Part shown: piece by piece, positions 26,049 to 40,770 of the stretch
Layout of the letters: each line of letters opens with the position of its first letter
Position numbering within the stretch: the stretch's first letter is position 1
NCBI GenBank assembly: GCA_023014335.1
Contig: JAECYW010000001.1
Span: 3,906,001 to 3,970,000, forward strand
Direction: 5' to 3'
DNA length: 64,000 nucleotides
Origin: Galerina marginata
Lineage: Eukaryota; Basidiomycota; Agaricomycetes; Agaricales; Galerinaceae
Translations under genes and position numbers: made by a program
Notes under the pieces: generated by a model
What the model saw: only the letters and a program-made list of their open reading frames with translations
Database searches by the model: none
What the model was told of the DNA's origin: nothing

Positions 26049-27575
26049 TCAAGGCCACAAATCACTTCTTGACTCTATTTCTATGGTTAGACCCTTAATC
26101 AATTTGAGGTCTAGGAGGTCGAGGTTCTGGTCTGGCGATTGTAACTTTAGTACAATTCCTGTAGGCATAGCTTCTGTTCTGATTCTGGAATTGAGAAAGT
26201 CTCTAACAAAAGAGATGTGGACCTGTTGGTGGGCAACATCGAGATCAATGACCTCAAGCGCAGGTGCGATGACCTCTCCCGCTGTGTTCTGCATAGCCGT
26301 GAGGACATTAAGCGTTGGGCCATCGGTTCGTAGTACCTTGACGGAGCTGAGAGCAATTACAAACCGAGCAACCTTCGGTAGAAGTTGGTCGGGATCAATT
26401 TTAAGGTTAATCTTCGTAATATCGTTGAGTCGAAGAGTCATGAGCGAGGATAGGAGAGTGGAGGTGATCTGCTCTGGAAATCCGACCCTAGGGCTCGCAA
26501 TATGAAAGAAGAATAGGCGATTATCCGAGAGGTACATAGAAATCTTCAACGAGCTTGAGGAGATGGATACCTCAAGGTTATTTGCGTTCTCCAATTCGTT
26601 GCTGTATCCTGCATATTTCGAGAGGATATCCCGCCAAATTTCTGCGTTATGAGGTACTGAGGATACTCCGGCATTAATGCTGGTATACGAAAGGACACAT
26701 CCTGGCGCAGGGGTAATATTCCCAAGAAATGGCAGGCTATCATCTGCTCCATTTTCTTCCGAAAGGTAGATCTCTGTAAGTCTTGGGAGAGTGATGTGTG
26801 GAAGAAAAGCCTCAGTGCTCCCGTCTAGTAAGAACGGTCCACGCGTCGACATTTTCAAAGTATGTAGCAATTGCATGCGGCAGAGTCCTTGAAGAAGGTC
26901 GGACGCCGAAACCTGGGAGGAGAGTACAAGGCAACGAATGTTTGGGATCGAGATGGATGCCAAGTCCAGTCTTATATTCTGCGCAGAGAGCGTCCGCAAC
27001 AAGCGCGATTTATTTGAGAATAGGATAAAGTTCTGGCGGGAGAAATATTGAGATTTGAATGCCCACCAAAACTTAAAAACCTGTAGGGAAGGCGCCGGCC
27101 TCTCAAATATACTGGACCAAATCGTTAGCTCGGTCGCGTCGTAAAGCCATTTCTCTGGGAATACGATGTCCACGCTCCGCACTCGCGGCCAATTCTCGTT
27201 CAACACCGACCTTAGGAAGGGTTCGATCCGCCATAGCCCGGTACTGTCGTAGTACCAGTCGCCTTTTATGTCCAGTAATGACCCTCCTGTCCTCAGCATC
27301 ACCTCGTTTCTCCACTGGTTCCCCTTCTGTGCTAAGCATTTAAAGTTGACAGAAGCTCCCCAAAGGGTTGGCGATCCGATTGTCATTCTTCTCCAATTGG
27401 AGCATACTTGTGATATATGCCGGAGGGTTACGAGGGCAGGAGTAGTCGACTCCGTTTCTTGCTCCATATCCGCATTAAAAGAAATGATATGCAGTAGCAC
27501 CTCGTTGCTGAAAGTAATGGTCGTTGGGGGAGGGGTGATATGATCGCGGATTGAAGCACGGTTTAACTTGGGCAT
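26049..27575 (-). CDS. F-box-like domain protein
   Basis: Single-exon gene of about 508 codons if started at the ATG at 27575 (MPKLNRAS...). A longer frame reaches 27752 but its extra residues carry no conserved feature. The F-box-like region is near residues 23-75: FSNEVLLHIISF, then LRHISQVCSNWRRMTIGSPTLW, the usual signature in Agaricomycetes. The rest is a leucine-rich-like C-terminal region with irregular repeats (LPRLTEIYLS, LSSLMTLRLNDI), expected to bind a substrate. F-box proteins usually link targets to Skp1-cullin ubiquitin ligases. These genes are highly expanded in mushrooms, and the target cannot be guessed. Confidence 0.8.
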   Translation of the reverse strand: MPKLNRASIRDHITPPPTTITFSNEVLLHIISFNADMEQETESTTPALVTLRHISQVCSNWRRMTIGSPTLWGASVNFKCLAQKGNQWRNEVMLRTGGSLLDIKGDWYYDSTGLWRIEPFLRSVLNENWPRVRSVDIVFPEKWLYDATELTIWSSIFERPAPSLQVFKFWWAFKSQYFSRQNFILFSNKSRLLRTLSAQNIRLDLASISIPNIRCLVLSSQVSASDLLQGLCRMQLLHTLKMSTRGPFLLDGSTEAFLPHITLPRLTEIYLSEENGADDSLPFLGNITPAPGCVLSYTSINAGVSSVPHNAEIWRDILSKYAGYSNELENANNLEVSISSSSLKISMYLSDNRLFFFHIASPRVGFPEQITSTLLSSLMTLRLNDITKINLKIDPDQLLPKVARFVIALSSVKVLRTDGPTLNVLTAMQNTAGEVIAPALEVIDLDVAHQQVHISFVRDFLNSRIRTEAMPTGIVLKLQSPDQNLDLLDLKLIKGLTIEIESRSDLWP

Positions 27576-28269
27576 CTTGTTCGCCGTTCGTTGGAGGAAG
27601 AGATCCGAGAATTGAATGCCATCTGACTGACTTATAATAAGCTGGTCTATCTTTATAGTAACTCTTATTTCCACATCATTAGTATCATTTCTGACTAGAA
27701 ATGAAAGATACGCATGCGCCGGGTAAATTGACAGGTGCGTGTACAAATTCACTTGAATTCACATCTGGTCATTCCAACCATCCCGCTGCCTTAGAGGCTC
27801 GACGCATTTGGTAATTTGGCGACTTCCACCTCGTGGCTGGAAATGATGTGCGATGCAAGTCGTCCAGTGTTAATCTATTTAACAGGATGTTTAACACCCC
27901 GCCCTGAGTAATAGCTATAGCCATCGACGAATTGTGCAGTTGTTTGGGTGGAATAATGAGCCAATTGTAGAATCTCCCATTTTACCGCCAGTACTAAGAT
28001 TTATCTTGTGAGATTGGGGAAATTTGGCCAGGTGTAAGTATACATTTTGGAGGGACATTTGATTTGCCGTGTCAGTGCGCGTATCGAAACAGCTTTTGAA
28101 TTGTTATGTGTCGATTGGGTATACTTTCCGTGATACATCAAAATAAGAAACCCCAGATCAACCCTAGATGAAAGATGTTACATGGTTACACACTGTATTT
28201 TTAAAGTACATTTGAGGTATACTATTTGTACTCTTGGAGAAACCCTTGGAGTAGGCTGAAGGAAGGATG
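27576..28269. other. Intergenic, no gene seen
   Basis: AT-rich spacer holding the F-box gene's upstream region and the 3' flank of the membrane-protein gene to its right. No coding support was seen. Confidence 0.45.
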
Positions 28270-30061
28270 CTATTTTGAAATTGGGCGAGGCCGGCGAGGT
28301 CGGTCACTATAACCAGGCGAAAATTCCGGCCCTCCACCTTCACCTCCAGTGCGTAAAATGTTTTCGCTTGCAAACCTTGGAATATATGAGCTCCAAGGGT
28401 CATTGGGAGTACTTTCCGAGACAGGAAGACGGGTGTAAATCCAAGTGGCGAGTAAAACCAGATTGAACCATTGTTGAGTGGCGGAAAGGTTTGCAAAAAT
28501 GGGATGAAAACGGTGATTGCTCCCGCGCCATGGCTGAATATTAGAGGCGTCTGTCATGGGCAAACTCACAGCCGTGCCAGGACCATCCAGGTAAGACGGC
28601 AAGACATCGTATGGACGTTGGGAAAGAGGAGTTGCGCGCTTAACTCTATCCTTCCTTGCTAACGTCGGTTTGCTAGATGTTTGGAACTGATTCTCTGCGG
28701 TTTGAAAGTGCATGCCGGTGGACAGCGCAGCCGATTTTGTTTCATTGTACGGAGTTGGGGCGTATTTGGCGCGCTCGACCTCTGTCTTGTGTTTACGCTT
28801 CCTCAGGTAGAGGAAAATTCCACCAGCTAATAGAAATAGGAACATCAGTGACAATGAGACGGAAACCTTGATAATGGTTGAGTGGCGCCTCTGCGCAGCC
28901 TCGGTAGTCGCTCTTTTGGCCTCGTCCTGCTCCTCGATGGTTAAAATATCGCCCTCTGAGCTAAAAAGTCCACGGCATGAAGTGTCTTTCTTCCCTATAC
29001 GACATAAGCACCGAGTTAAGGCATCGCAGGCGGCCAAGTCAGGAACAAGACCTACCTTTTGTTTTCACCATCGGAGTACCATAGGCCCATCTACCCGTGC
29101 TTTTAATGAAGTGTGAGATACCGAAAAAAACTATCGCTTTGGCAGACGCTTACCTGTCACTTACTGCTGCTAAGGAATTTACTAACCTTAGTTGACTCCC
29201 TTTTCAATTGAATAGCAAAAGTAACACACCAAAAAGATTTTTATTTGGTGGCGCGCGATTGATGTAAATGAAAGCGTTGAGGTCAGATTTCACAGTCATG
29301 TTGGCCATCCAATTCGCACCAAGAGTACTGATCAATAGATTGTATGGTGGAATTCCGCCGTCCATGGTTACTAGCCATCGCTTACATGTCGCCAGGCCAT
29401 TCTTCACGTGGTCTGCAGTCACAGTAAACGGAGGAGCCACTATCCGGTTTATAACGCATGCCGTCGATTTTCCAGCTGTGCTCCACGGACTCAGATTAGC
29501 TGACCAAAGAGACCTTGGACCTCGCCGGTGGCCTCACCTATGACACCCATTGTCTCCAGCTGTGTACCACCCGAGTTTCCCTTTGCGTCCAACACAGTAA
29601 GAATCAGTTGCGATCCTGCAGTCTTTATGAATTGATAACTTGGGAAACAAATTATAGTGCTCACCAACATGATAAGTAACATTCCAACTAAGATTATTCT
29701 CGTCTGCCCCAATGGAAGTTATTATCGGCGTTCCATTTACTGGAACGGCCATCATATAATACGGCGGTGCCGCAAGTGGAGATAGCGTTGTAACGACAAT
29801 CCTCAAGGGGGTGCATGTTGGTAAGCTAGGAGAGAAGTCCTACAAGTCACCCCAATAGTTAGAAAGCAGAGCTGTTGGACATAGACAGAAAACACCAACA
29901 GAAGATTTATTGCTGGGTTTCATATCCGACGTAATGTCGAGTTCCCATCGGAAGAGGTTGGGTAGTGTCTGCGCCGCAGACGATGGTAGAAGGATAGCCA
30001 GAATACAAAGGGCAAGAATAAGCGGAGGCATCAATATGCAAACGATAACCAATGACTCCAA
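28270..30061 (-). CDS. Secreted or single-pass cell-surface protein, copy 1
   Basis: Function unknown. The ATG at 30061 starts a strong signal peptide (LILALCILAILLPSSAAQT). Extracellular exons follow, with PPYYMMAVPVNGTPIITSIG near 29740, the APPFTV...CKRW and GGIPPYNL segments near 29360-29430, and INRAPPN near 29240. A short exon reads STGRWAYGTPMVKTKG near 29060-29110, ending in a GTAGGT donor. The 28270-29037 exon carries a Cys-containing stalk, one transmembrane helix (VSLSLMFLFLLAGGIFLYL) and a basic stop-transfer (RKRKHK), then a proline-containing cytoplasmic tail. The layout is that of a type I membrane protein with an ectodomain of two similar halves. I recall an Agaricomycete family with the same STGRWATGTP motif but no assigned role. 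The paralogue at 32334-34070 supports the exon chain. Confidence 0.7.
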
Positions 30062-32333
30062 CTACAGGAAGATCCGAGACCTGAAAACTTGACAGGAAAA
30101 TAACGGAGGAAAAATATGAGAACAGAGCCTTCTTCGGGTGGGATGACTTAGGAAGACAATATGTTGATTACATTCATGAGGCTCACCGAAAGAAGCACCA
30201 AGCACTATTTCTCCCAGCTCTTCACCGCGACGAAAAGGCTGTTGAGAAGAGAAACCAGTTCTCTGAGAAGTGTTATGAAACGAACACTGAGAGTACGATT
30301 ATATACCACCTGAATTTGTTGGTCAATTTCATCAGCCCCAATAGAAGCGAAAGCATATCCAAATAACAGGCAGTGGCTGTCACACATCAAGGGAAAGATG
30401 CTGTCAGGGACAGGCAGAAACAGTATATTCATTGAGATGATCGCCAGCAGTTCGTCCGACGCCACATATCAAGAATAATTAGGATGGGGCCAGCGCAGTC
30501 GAACGACTACAGCTCAAGTGTAGTTTCGCTGGAGAAGAGTGGTTGGCTCAGGAGATATCGACAATTGTACGATCTATAAACAGTGCAAATCGAAGGGGAC
30601 GGGGTTTCCGGGACCGCTTCATCATGATGAATAAAAATAGGCGTTAACCTATTTATGCTAAACTGATGGTTGGCGAGCAACTATGCAAGAAAAGTTCTGA
30701 AAACCCAGAGGAACAGTTGGTTTCTCCGACGATTGTCGTCCATTATCGTGGAGATCAGCATTCACTTGCTACAGCAGACAACAGCAACGAAATATTTGGT
30801 GGGAGGCTATGCGCCTAAATGCTCCTTGTGACCAGGCGCTCTATTTTCGAGCTTACCCAGGCAGATATGCCTGTTGACGAGGCTGAAGTGAAGCTTGAGA
30901 TACGGTTTACTTGTAGAGATTGCGACGCTTCTTGAAGTCGGAGCCTGAGCCGCTCAGCCAATGTGAGAATCAGACACAGTGCGATAACCTAGAGACTACG
31001 CTCAGTCGTTCCAGTGGCTAAATCCGCTAGAGGAAGGCCGTTAGGAGCGACAGCAGGATGCGTAGGCGAGGGTGACCAGCACTGCGGTTGGCAAATTAAA
31101 GCTCGTGATGGGTTGGAAAAACCTGATCAGGGCGGCCACAGGTCTGACCCTGAAAGCCCTGGAATGATACAAAGCCAAACACCGAAAAACCAAACCTGAA
31201 ACGGGCGCATGACGGCCTCCTTCGTTGTGCTTTTGAGCACCCAAGGCTTTGAAAATTCTACTTTACAGCGATAATGCAGGCTGTAAAACAGGAAGTCGCT
31301 ATTACTGCTAGTTCAGTTACCGTGAGTTCTTAAATTCACCATTTAACACCAATTGAATGTCTCAGGCTCTCTATTTTTTCCCCCTTCGTTCAGAGCTGTA
31401 TCGTCAACAACTGACCTCACATGTGTCGTTGGGATGCCCTTTCATCCTATAAGCCGGGACTCGATCTCCGTATCTACCGCTGGCTGGAGACTGTCCTCAC
31501 TTCGGACAGCACATAAGTCGATTTATTTTGTCTACGAGTCTACCTCTCCCATTCCTGGTAAATACCTGAACTCGGTCATGGCATTACAGATATGGAGAAA
31601 CGAAGGGAGACACAATATAGATTCGTCGAGGATGGAGACATGTCAGCTGGTTAGTCGTTTGTCGTTTTTCAATCCATTTACTTTGCGGATCCCGTTGATT
31701 TTAATGGCCATTTCTATCAGACGGGGACGGTAACTCCCTTATTTCTCTACTTTTATTCATTCTCTCAGCCAGTTTTATATCTGAGTATCTCGTCGTTTGG
31801 TCACCATCTGTATCGTGTCGTTGTCCACGATATTTTTCTTTCCACCCCTGCTCTTTCTGTACCTCGCTCGCAGGTCTGTCTATCGTGTCCTTTCCGTATC
31901 GCCGACCGCGTGTTCATATTTCGGAGTGCACTTGCCGTTCTCATTTACTGCCGTGATGCTATCGTTCATTAGGTCTCTTTTGTTGGTCCTTCTCCTTTCC
32001 ACGCAAACTGATATTAAAACATTCTCTTGTCAGTGCTTTTGAAACCAGAGCCATTGAGTCGGTCTTCACTTTCTAGCCATGACACCTACAGTTTCTGGGA
32101 TGGCATTTATCCTGCCTTGACCGAGTGCGGCTGCTACTGTTTCGATCGCTTCTCTTACGGACCTGTCGCTAAATTGTGTTGAGGACCCCGCCATCAACGT
32201 GATTGAAGTTAATCAATGAACGGTGTACGAGTTCGCTACGGTGGTACAATTAAAACATTCTGGCCCAAATTCGATTACTGATCTCTTGGTCCCCTCGATG
32301 GTAAAAAATGCTCGGCGCGGAATAGAAATGATG
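30062..32333. other. Intergenic, no gene recognised
   Basis: More than 2 kb between two paralogous surface-protein genes. A minus frame at 30205-30465 has an ATG but no motif. Plus frames around 31353-32042 are pyrimidine-rich and look non-coding. Confidence 0.35.
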
Positions 32334-34070
32334 CTATGTCGAAAAACGCCGAGGTTGTTGAACCTGTCGGGCAACAGCCTCTTCGTTCACTAATGTTGCC
32401 CCAGAAGGGCTCCCCCGACCATTGAAAGGTCCTTCTGAGAACGCGGCTCTATCCCGCTGGTACGCAGGGGCAGCCAGGTGGGCACTCATCCATGTTGCGA
32501 GCAGGATTGTCTGAAGCAATTGTTGGTCGGTGGCGAGATTTGTAAAGGTGGGGTTTAAATCACCGTTTTCCTGACTGTGGGCTTGAGGGTCGGTTGCATT
32601 CATGTGATTTATCCTTTCACGTTTATCTTCCTGGTACGAGAGAGACGGCTCATATGTTGTTTTTGGCGGTACTGGAGGCCCTATGTCTGAATCGGAGTAC
32701 TGAGTTTCCGTCCATGCTAATGTTGCCACGACAGATGCAGACCGGTTCGCTTTGGGGTCCGAATTATTGCCAATCTGCGGTGTGTCTGATTCCTCAGCTC
32801 TCTCAGCTTCTGCCTCTCGTTTGCGTTTCCTTCTGTAAATGAACGTCCCTCCAGCCAGGGCGAACAGGCACACCAGTCCCAACGGTACTAAAATCTTGAT
32901 GATGGTTGAGCGGCGTCGCATTGCCGACACGGTGGCTGCCTTCGCCGCAGCTGCTTGCTTGTTTATTGCTGTAAGATCACCTTCAGAATTCGCAAGCCCC
33001 GGACAGGAGTCGTCTTTTTTTCCTGCGAGACGAAAGCTCTTGAGTAAAGTTGAGATGTAGACTAGAAAAGAGTAGAATATACCTTTGGTTTTTACTATGG
33101 GGGTCCCGGTTGCCCATCTACCGGTGCTTTTGATAAAAATAAGGATGATATGACGCAGCAATATTCCAGAGTTTGCTTACCAGTCACTAACAGCCGCTGT
33201 TAATGTTATTGGTAAGGATAAAAACCGTAAAAGTCAGCCACTGTGCTGAAAAATGACATAGAAAGTGACACACCAAAAAGATGTGAATTCGGTGGGGCAC
33301 GGTTAATGAATTTGAGGACGTCGAGATCAGGTGGTAATGTTACGTTTTTAGTCCAGGTTGCACCGAGGGTGCTTAGGGTTACAGTGTATGGTCGAACGCC
33401 ACCTTTCATCGTTAATTGCCAGGGCTTACAAGTCGACAGGCCGTCCTTCACGCTACTCGCCTTGATAGTAAATGGGGGTGCGGTTAGAAGGCTTGTAACA
33501 CATTGAGTAGTTGGACCAGCTTTTTGATCCGTCGCGTCAGATTTGATGATTTCAACGGGACCGGGAAACTCGCCTACTACGCTTAGAATCTGCAGTTGCG
33601 TACCACCGGCGCTGCCGTTTGCATCAACGACGGTAAGAATCAATCGGGATCCTGTCTCACTTGTTATGTACGAGTTGATGTTTGATTCAAAATGGAGACA
33701 CCAACCAACGGGATGAGTGACAGTCCAACTAAGATTATTCTCGTCGGTACCGATAGGAGTTGTTACCGGTGTCCCATCCACCGCGAAGGCCATCATATAA
33801 TAGGGGGGCATCACGTTGGGAGACAACCCGTGGACAGATATCTTCAGTGGTGTGCACGTTGGCAAGGCCGGAGATGGATCCTGCGGATCAGTCTGACCGT
33901 CAGCAAACTTGAAATAGATAACAAAAAAGACGGACGGAAGAATTGATGCTCGGGTATATATTAGAGTTAGTTGCCAGTTGCCATTGAAATAGCCTAGCCG
34001 TCTGTGCCCTCACTGAGGATACGAAGACAACCAAAGCCCAAAATCCGAGTAGGGACACAGATATTGGCAT
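32334..34070 (-). CDS. Secreted or single-pass cell-surface protein, copy 2
   Basis: Paralogue of the gene at 28270-30061, same strand and exon layout. The ATG at 34070 starts a signal peptide (MPISVSLLGFWALVVFVSS...). Later exons encode LPTCTPLKISVHGLSP, PPYYMMAFAVDGTPV, TDENNLSWTVTHPVG, TAPPFTI...CKPWQLTMKGG and FINRAPPN, then STGRWATGTPIVKTKG. After a linker comes a transmembrane helix (LVPLGLVCLFALAGGTFIY) with the stop-transfer RRKRKR. The tail, of about 150 residues, contains a PPVPPK motif that could bind SH3 domains (inference). Several asparagines fit N-glycosylation sites. The exact splice of the first intron, between the signal-peptide exon and DPSPALPTC, is uncertain. Function unknown. 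Confidence 0.7.
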
Positions 34071-34886
34071 ACCGAATCCGAGGTGATGAGGCTTACACAG
34101 CGGTATCGATGTCGAGCACCACAGTAGCAGACTCTGAATTGGAGGCCTCTGCCAGATGAAGGACCCTTTTAGTCAGGAAGTAGGAGCGTCAGCTAACACT
34201 CTGACTCTGAGTAGTAATGCAATCACAACACAAACACTCGCCTGACGAAATGGCTAAATGCCAGTCCTTTCCGCACTGCGAAATGACTATCGAAGGGGGA
34301 ATCCGTTTCTCTGAGGAGCCATGGATGAAGTCGGGTTTTTGTACGGCGCCAACATCGCAGATTAGGATTAGTTAGGAATTGCATTGTTTACAGTCACCGG
34401 GCACAGAGATAGATGCTGTCAAGGCAAGTGCAAACGATGCTACCACCAGACAGCTGGCTGGTAAGAATAGAAGGGAATAGATTTGTAATATAGTAACGCC
34501 CACGTCGACGTCGTACTCTAGGCTTACGACCAGTGTCATTCGGGTGATTGAATCACTCCGGGGATGATGCCAAAAGTGCATGCCTCTTACCAATCCACGC
34601 CCCAGTCAATGAGGCGACATTTTCAACATGTTCTTCATTTTTGAGGTCATGAAGAGTTGACTCCTGCCTTAATTCTTTGGGAGGGTGTAGTTCCACTATT
34701 ACGAAGAGGATCAGATTTTTTAGCGCGGTTTTGACTCTGTAAGTATTACAGGTCATGCTTAATATAAATCAATGCAGCAAGAAGGGAGGTGATCCGGGGG
34801 TGGATGGCAAAAGAAAAATGCGATCGACATCAATTGGGCGACAGGATATGAGCGTAAATCGAATTAGGTAGGAATGGTGGAAGGGC
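34071..34886. other. Intergenic, no gene seen
   Basis: Contains the promoter side of the second surface-protein gene and the 3' flank of the methyltransferase gene. No supported coding exon. Confidence 0.4.
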
Positions 34887-36064
34887 TTAATTACCACATT
34901 TTTTATTGTACAGTCGTTCGAGGGCCAATTTCTGTACCTTCCACAAAGGCGTACCAAGTTTGGTCAACCAATCCAGACGGTAACTCACGAGATCGTCCAT
35001 AGAAATCAGGAAATCGAGGTCCTCAGGTAGCATATGCCTACCCGACGCTTCGTCGCCACCGAAAGTCAAACTGAACCAAAGATTCTTCAGCGCTTCCAGG
35101 ATAATCGGAATTTTGTGGCTGTCCTCGCCACGTCCAATGCCTTTCGCCACAGCGTAGAATATCCCGCGATTGGCGTGCATCAATTTCGGCTTCCAACGTA
35201 ATAATCGGGACGATATTGTTTCGAATAGATGAAGGATTCGAGCAGTGACTGGTTTGTGGGGCATAGGAAGTTTCATGATGATAGTACCGCCTTTCTTCAC
35301 CGATTGAATGGCGAGGATTAACTGGGAAATCAGGAGGCGGTCGTTATCCCAAGGCAGGGCTGAGACTTGAGTACGGAGTTGATGACCGTCGAGGAGGACT
35401 ATGTCGAAAGGTTTCTCGAGGACGTCGGATGGAACACTTTGCAATCGCTCATTGTCGATGACGGACGACCCGAGCTGATAGTACGTAAAATTGGCGCTGA
35501 ACAGCTGAAATCGGGATCGATGGTGATCTTCAAGAAAAAACTCGTGCCCCCCTTCGGCGACTGGCAGAGAAACGCCGGTCCCATTTGCTTTGCGATTCTT
35601 TCCCAATATATACGACGAAAACCCACCCGGACAACATCTGCAGATCGCTCAGAGGAACAGTAAAAAAAAAGACAAAGATCACTTACCCAAGATCCAGAAA
35701 TTCCAGAGGCTCATTTCCAGGAATACATCTCAGGTTCATGTCGATTTCCCGAAGTAAATCTCTCATTCTGCGGAACCAAATCTTGCTGAGATTAGATGAA
35801 GCGTTATCCGAGGTTTCGCGTTGCTTTTTAAAATGCTTTTCGGCAGATTCGTCGTTCCAGCCCTGCTTAATGCACTCAACCGTCAGAAACTCGGAACTGG
35901 TGCCAACGTTCACATACCTTGTTCTGTAGTTCCAGTAGATCCTTCAAAACATCAGATCCGTTATTGACTAGCGCCTTTGCAAGTCGCAGTTTGTAGTCAT
36001 TTTCATCGGGCGGACTTGACACCGACGAGGAGGCGAATCTAACCGGCATAGGGATAGAGGGCAT
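34887..36064 (-). CDS. FtsJ/RrmJ-like SAM-dependent methyltransferase
   Basis: Three exons: 36064-35918, 35862-35687 and 35637-34887, encoding 357 residues with consensus splice sites. Motif I is formed exactly across the second intron: LEFLDLG joined to CCPGGFSSYIL, the DLGxxPGG SAM loop of FtsJ-type enzymes. Further on are PFDIVLLDGHQLR (acidic motif IV) and GGTIIMKLPMP (lysine of the K-D-K-E tetrad), followed by the Rossmann-end segment HANRGIFYAVAKG. Family members transfer a methyl group to ribose 2'-OH of rRNA, tRNA or mRNA caps. The N-terminal 90 residues and C-terminal 70 residues are extra compared with compact bacterial RrmJ. The RNA substrate is unknown, and the similarity alone does not separate cap from rRNA methylation. 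Confidence 0.85.
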
Positions 36065-38720
36065 ATTGGCAGGGAAGGAACGAATGCGTATGGGACATAA
36101 TCTGTGCGTATTTAACCGCTATGTCGACAGCACGAGGCCAAGCTATGAAAGGTAATTTGAAGGCTCCCACCAAGGCTAACCTTATCTACATTTCGTCGCT
36201 GACTCGGACGGTCGAATTGGTAGCATAATAATGCTGAATTTATTTATTCAAAGTAAACAGATTGCCTGGAGCATGGTGAGAAGCCGAGTACAGTGTTCGT
36301 CGAGTTTCTATCTTGGTATGGACGGGCTTCCATTTGCACTGGGAGGGTACTCCTTGTTTGATTAGCGCTCATTTATCGATGCATTATCGTAACTTACCGT
36401 GTGCGTCCAGCTTGTCCGGAACCATCCATGAGCATCTTCATCTTCTCTTCCGACGGAAAAGGCCTTGTGATTGCGCTGAAACATTCCATCGAAAAAATAT
36501 TGAAGAAGTTGACAAGACTTGTATTGGACTACCTGGAAGCTTCATGCGAGACGACAGGCCGGTGTATTGTTATACGAGTTTCATCTATTGCACTGACAAC
36601 ACTTCAGCGCTTCAGCGTTAATGTGACATTCACGCGGAGATAACGAAGTGCATAAACGCCAATGCTATTTCAATAACGTCTTCATCTCCGCAAGTACGTA
36701 CTTATTGTGGCTGGCTCTTGAATTTCGGAAGATTTTTGACTGACGAGATACTAGATTCAGCATTGGTTCGCAACTAGCATTGTGTCCCAAAACCAGACCA
36801 GAAACATAGCTATCAAGATACAGGCAATACAACGCCGTAGTCGTGAGCATGAGAGTCGTGAGCTCGAGGAGAGCCGAAAGGGAGACCAATTTACTTCGCA
36901 CAGATGGCATAGAAGAGAAGCAATGCGACATGAATAAGGAGTCGGGCCCCGGAATCGACTAAGTTTCACCAAGTTAGAGGATAATGTTTCGTGAGGGAGC
37001 GAAACGTACACGATGCGTCTGAAGGGCTGGTTCACCTAGCGAGGGAAGTAGCCTTCGCATGCGCCGGCTATCATTCGTACTGAACCGTTGCTTCATACAT
37101 TATCCCTGATGGAGGAACACAAAACAAGGGCGACCACTATTCAGTCAGAGTTCACCAGGAGATATTATGTTCCTCCTGGTTGATCGTTTCGGTATTCCAG
37201 TCTGAGTGCGAAGATTGCTAGACCAACACACACTACTCGAGTACCAGCGTAAGATGCACATGCTGGCCGTCGCATACCGGTGCCTACTGAGATCGATTTT
37301 TTTGAAATGAGCAACGGTTCGAACTAGGAAAGAAGAGAAGATAAGATGCTTACCCGAATAGAGGATCTCGGAATGGCGTGTGACGAAGAACGACGACCAG
37401 AGATCCAACGAATTATACTCGTAAATCCCGAGGACCTACATGCAGAATGAGGGTAATGAAGGAGGGTATGGAAGACGGGAGACATGCATATAACTCACGA
37501 CGTCGTAATAGTGACAGTCGGTACCCAAACCGTCCACGTCACAGCATTCGAGAGGTCGTAATAACCAAGTAAAGGTTTCGACATTACGATGTAACCGCAG
37601 TGCAAACTAGGATCTGGTAGGAGGTTAGCCAAGATAGGACCCATGGCGCATCCTCTCTGGAATCGTACGCGCTGACACGAAACAATCTGTGAGGGCGTTA
37701 GATTCCGCAAGCTGAAACACGGCTACAGTAATACTAATAAAGATACTCACAGCAGGAAAATGGCGGTTTCAAATAACCACTTTAACGAAATTGGGTCTCA
37801 AGTACAACCCTCCTTGTGCCAGTGACTGCCTTAGTAGTACCTAGCCCGACGGTGATGGATTACATGGACAGCCAATATGGTGTTACTTTGGGTGCCACGA
37901 TGACGAGGTTGGATTCAATCCAGGTCTGCCTGATTCGTGTGCATTAGCCGCGGTGTAGGCTTTGTATTGTGCAGTATAGTAAAGAACATAAGCATCGCGT
38001 CAAAGAAAGAGACGCTTCTGAAGGTGGTGATGGATGTGAGGAAGGAGAAACAACGTGGCGGCGCATGGCTCTTGCCCTGGCGCGATCAGAGCCGATCATG
38101 TGTTATTGCTGTTTACGGAAAATGTTGGCAAACCGGGATTGATGCGATCAGAAATCCTGACTTCACCGTTCAACCCCGTTGTGAGCTCCATATTATGACG
38201 ATATTTCAAGCTACAGATAAGAAGCCAAGTGAGTCGGCATCGCAAGAAGGCAAACTTTCAGGATATGTAAAAAGGTTTTTCGTAAATATGAGGTTTAAAT
38301 GAAAACGGTCAAGTCCTGACCTTGGTTGGACCTTGGCATACTTTCCCGTGGTATTTACTTCAAACATTCTAATTTAAAAAATTGCGCTTCCGGAAATGAC
38401 TAGGTGCTCCAGAGGTGTTCAAACGAGTCAGAGTGGTCGTCTGAATTTTGGTGAAGTTGGAAAATGTTACAGTCAAACATCTTGATAAAACGGTAGGCTA
38501 GACCCGGCAACCGCGTGGCATCAGATGGGAAGGGAGGAAGGAAAGTTTATAGCATTATCATTAGGTTACAGAAGCAATGAGCGAAATAAAATAAGTAATA
38601 TAAAATGCGACGGGTGTCGTTGATCATTAAATAATTTAGCGTAAGACTCTATCTAGGACGCAGGCCTGTCATCGAAGGTTATGAGCTTCATGAATAAGGG
38701 ACTAAATTTTTGACAGATGC
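36065..38720. other. Intergenic with unassigned open frames
   Basis: Several minus-strand frames between 36665 and 37710 show hydrophobic stretches (for example near 36830 and 37220) and possible GT..AG joins near 37360 and 37437. These could be a decayed multi-pass membrane protein gene, but no family was recognised. The plus frame at 37937-38302 has an acceptable length but no motif. Confidence 0.25.
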
Positions 38721-40670
<1,950 letters not shown>

Positions 40671-40762
40671 GGTGATTAATTATAGCAAAAGAAAGACAGG
40701 AATTGTGTTAAGGAAAGAAAGAATGTGAAGTTTGGTGAGGACGGTAGTTTCATCCCCGTCCT

Positions 40763-40769
40763 CTTTATA
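40763..40769 (-). promoter_or_regulatory. TATA box of the peroxidase gene
   Basis: TATAAAG on the minus strand, about 93 bases upstream of the ATG at 40670. Position and sequence fit a core promoter for this gene. No metal- or xenobiotic-response element was confirmed. Confidence 0.55.
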
Positions 40770-40770
40770 C

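Noticed and set aside
36665..37710. Multi-pass membrane protein gene
   Set aside because: Hydrophobic segments exist and splice joins are possible, but no family signature or full-length frame was found, so only a gap note is given.
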